Of a stretch of 64,000 nucleotides of DNA, positions 62,509 through 64,000 are shown piece after piece. The stretch comes from Okibacterium sp. HSC-33S16 (GTDB lineage: Bacteria > Actinomycetota > Actinomycetes > Actinomycetales > Microbacteriaceae). The stretch is taken from contig NZ_JALJZZ010000003.1 in NCBI RefSeq assembly GCF_024171565.1, positions 62,001 to 126,000 of the forward strand, in the 5' to 3' direction. A model generated the notes under the pieces. That model searched no databases and was not told the DNA's origin. It saw only the letters and a list, made by a program, of their open reading frames with translations. Positions within the stretch are counted from its first letter, which is position 1; each line of letters starts with the position of its first letter. The position numbers and the translations under genes were made by a program.

Positions 62509-62645
62509 TGCTGGCGCGATGACCGGTGTTCGCCGGCCACGCCGATGCAGCAGAGGGTACATCCGATCAGGGCGTGGTCAGCGGTTCGTGAAGGAGAAGG
62601 CATCCGGCTGCCGCCGGGAGATGGCCGAACGTGTACTCGCCTCAG

Positions 62646-62675
62646 TTTTGAATGAATCAAAATAAGCGCTAGGCT
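62646..62675 (+). promoter_or_regulatory. furA promoter and Fur-type operator, leaderless
   Basis: TTTGAA (62647-62652), 17 nt, TAGGCT (62670-62675), with the -10 ending 6 nt before the ATG. TTTTGA and TCAAAA at 62646-62651 and 62657-62662 form an A/T-rich inverted repeat with 5 nt between them, covering the -35; this looks like the autoregulatory FurA site of actinobacteria. Confidence 0.75.
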
Positions 62676-62681
62676 GGAGTT

Positions 62682-63119
62682 ATGCCACACACCGAGACCA
62701 GCCCTGAGCGCGATCTACTGCGCTCTGCGGGTCTCCGTGCGACGGACCCGCGGATCGAGACGCTGCGCGCTCTCGAGACGCACCCGCACGCGGATGCCCA
62801 GGAAGTGTTCGACGCGGTGTCGTCCGTGCTGCCGGACACCTCGCTTCAGGCGATCTATGGCGTGCTGAGTGCGTTAACCGATACCGGCTTGGTGCGTCGC
62901 ATCGAACCGGCCGGCTCTCCCGCGCGGTATGAATTGCGGGTCGGTGATAACCACCACCACATCGTCTGCTCGAAGTGCGGAGCGATTGGTGACGTGGATT
63001 GTGCGGTTGGTCACGCTCCGTGCCTGACGCCATCGACAACATCCGGATTCACACTCACAACGGCCGAAGTGACCTACTGGGGGTTGTGCCCGGACTGCGC
63101 CGCAGCCCCGCTCACCTAG
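62682..63119 (+). CDS. furA: Fur family repressor (FurA/CatR type)
   Basis: Regulator of 145 residues: winged helix with LRSAGLRATDPRIETLRALETHPHADAQEVF and TSLQAIYGVLSALTDTGLVRRIEPAGSPARYEL, then the metal-binding NHHHIVCSKCGAIGDVDC and the C-terminal CPDC. The two CxxC pairs form a structural zinc site. FurA/CatR proteins sense peroxide through a metal and repress the catalase gene that follows after 78 nt. A palindrome over its own promoter fits autoregulation. Confidence 0.92.
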   Translation: MPHTETSPERDLLRSAGLRATDPRIETLRALETHPHADAQEVFDAVSSVLPDTSLQAIYGVLSALTDTGLVRRIEPAGSPARYELRVGDNHHHIVCSKCGAIGDVDCAVGHAPCLTPSTTSGFTLTTAEVTYWGLCPDCAAAPLT

Positions 63120-63141
63120 CCCTCCATTCTTTCGCTTGCGA

Positions 63142-63153
63142 CCACACGTGTGG
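63142..63153. promoter_or_regulatory. Palindrome between furA and the catalase gene
   Basis: CCACACGTGTGG, a perfect 12-bp palindrome in the 78-bp gap. It might be a regulator site or part of an mRNA processing structure; nothing else supports either. Confidence 0.3.
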
Positions 63154-63197
63154 CCGCCAGCTGCCCCCTGCCCCGCTCGGAAACACCAAGGAGATAC

Positions 63198-64000
63198 ATG
63201 TCCGACACCTCGTACACCACCACAAACACCGGCACACCGGTCGCAGCTGACTCCCAGTCGCTCACCGTCGGTGCCGATGGCGCCATTCCCCTGATCGACA
63301 GTTACCTCACCGAAAAGCTTGCTCACTTCAACCGTGAGCGTGTGCCGGAGCGGGTTGTCCACGCCAAGGGCGGTGGAGCATTTGGTGTCTTCGAGACCAC
63401 CGAGGACGTGTCGCAGTACACCCGTGCCGCTCTCTTCCAGCAGGGCACGACCACCGAGATGCTCGCTCGCTTCTCGACGGTTGCCGGTGAGCAGGGTTCT
63501 CCAGACACCTGGCGCGACCCCCGCGGTTTCGCGCTGAAGTTCTACACGTCAGAGGGCAACTACGACCTCGTCGGAAACAACACCCCGGTTTTCTTCATCC
63601 GTGACGGGATCAAGTTCCCCGACTTTATCCACTCGCAAAAGCGCCTTCCGGGCTCGAACCTGCGCAACAACGACATGCAGTGGGACTTCTGGAGCCAGTC
63701 TCCGGAGAGCGCACACCAGGTCACCTGGCTGATGGGCGACCGCGGACTTCCGGCGTCGTGGCGTCACATGGACGGCTTCGGTTCACACACCTACCAGTGG
63801 ATCAACGCTGCTGGTGAGCGCTTCTGGGTCAAGTACCACTTCAAGACCAACCAGGGCATCGCCGTGCTGAGCGCAGACCAGGCCACTGAGATCGCCGGCC
63901 AGGATGCTGACTACCACCAGCACGACCTGTACACGAACATCGCCGAAGGCAACTTCCCCACCTGGACCCTGTCGGTCCAGGTCATGCCGTACGAGGACGC
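63198..64000 (+). CDS. katA: Monofunctional heme catalase, N-terminal part
   Basis: The first 267 codons of a clade 3-like small-subunit catalase, cut by the window end. The heme-pocket histidine is H55 in [12 protein letters not shown], and the asparagine N128 is in [41 protein letters not shown] and PDFIHSQKR lie between and after. It destroys hydrogen peroxide. AAGGAG lies 6 nt before the ATG. Preceded by furA, it is most probably peroxide-inducible. Confidence 0.96.
   Translation, partial: MSDTSYTTTNTGTPVAADSQSLTVGADGAIPLIDSYLTEKLAHFNRERVPERVVHAKGGGAFGVFETTEDVSQYTRAALFQQGTTTEMLARFSTVAGEQGSPDTWRDPRGFALKFYTSEGNYDLVGNNTPVFFIRDGIKFPDFIHSQKRLPGSNLRNNDMQWDFWSQSPESAHQVTWLMGDRGLPASWRHMDGFGSHTYQWINAAGERFWVKYHFKTNQGIAVLSADQATEIAGQDADYHQHDLYTNIAEGNFPTWTLSVQVMPYED

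Noticed and set aside
62520-62665. Basic 48-residue open frame before furA
   Set aside because: Unusual codons (AGA, GGG, CCA), no ribosome site, and it runs into the furA operator; more likely chance.

Overview
The window is chromosomal DNA of a high-GC Gram-positive actinobacterium, most likely a member of the Microbacteriaceae. The reasons are an actinobacterial gene block (whiB, large GT2 membrane protein, DUF5719, metallopeptidase-like protein, DUF3499) matching the surroundings of Mycobacterium tuberculosis whiB2, a furA-catalase pair, a biotin ligase without an HTH domain next to an acyl-CoA carboxylase, and many genes that appear to be translated from leaderless mRNAs. No rRNA, tRNA, CRISPR array, insertion sequence or integrase was recognised. 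The window cuts a carboxylase gene at its left end and a catalase gene at its right end.

Layout. 0-6.3 kb is housekeeping: acyl-CoA carboxylase beta subunit (partial), birA, two small membrane proteins, a GtrA protein, then purK-purE-LCP, the last two overlapping by 4 nt. 6.3-8.3 kb holds a divergent TetR regulator / GT1 glycosyltransferase pair. 8.3-33 kb is a large surface-polysaccharide locus: rmlD, rmlC and rmlA for dTDP-L-rhamnose (rmlB is absent), at least nine glycosyltransferases, an epimerase, galE, a Wzm/Wzt-type ABC exporter with a pyruvyltransferase-like gene, a Wzx-like membrane protein, two tandem O-antigen-ligase-like proteins and a 771-residue secreted protein with a muramidase-like head and about nine tandem repeats. 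Its middle part (about 12-30 kb) is visibly less GC-rich than the flanks, as expected for an exchangeable polysaccharide locus.

33-42.7 kb is a sugar-polymer utilisation locus: intracellular GH2 enzyme, LacI regulator, three-part ABC sugar importer, a GH43 lipoprotein and a membrane-anchored GH43 protein. A palindromic operator related to TTTACGGCGCTGTAAA lies in front of the GH2 gene and, in degenerate form, over the -10 box of the ABC operon promoter. 42.8-49.9 kb is mixed: acyltransferase-3, a GT4 enzyme, a YdeI-like protein, an acyl-CoA dehydrogenase, manA, a GlxA/AdpA-type regulator and a 46-residue membrane protein.

49.9-50.7 kb carries no gene. It contains a degenerate tandem repeat of 29-32 bp (about 14 units), and two more units of the same family occur at 60.48 kb. 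50.7-59.1 kb holds a second galE, whiB, the conserved block and ahcY. 59.3-60.4 kb encodes an orphan contractile-tail sheath protein with no tube, baseplate or ATPase gene nearby. The window ends with divergent RDD and SpoIIM-like membrane genes, furA and a catalase.

The most noteworthy items are the orphan sheath gene, the two related repeat arrays that each follow a GC hairpin, the secreted repeat protein inside the polysaccharide locus, the LacI regulon sites, a perfect inverted repeat over the whiB promoter, two likely AUU start codons, and a recurring TANNNT box 6-8 nt before start codons that suggests about a dozen leaderless genes.
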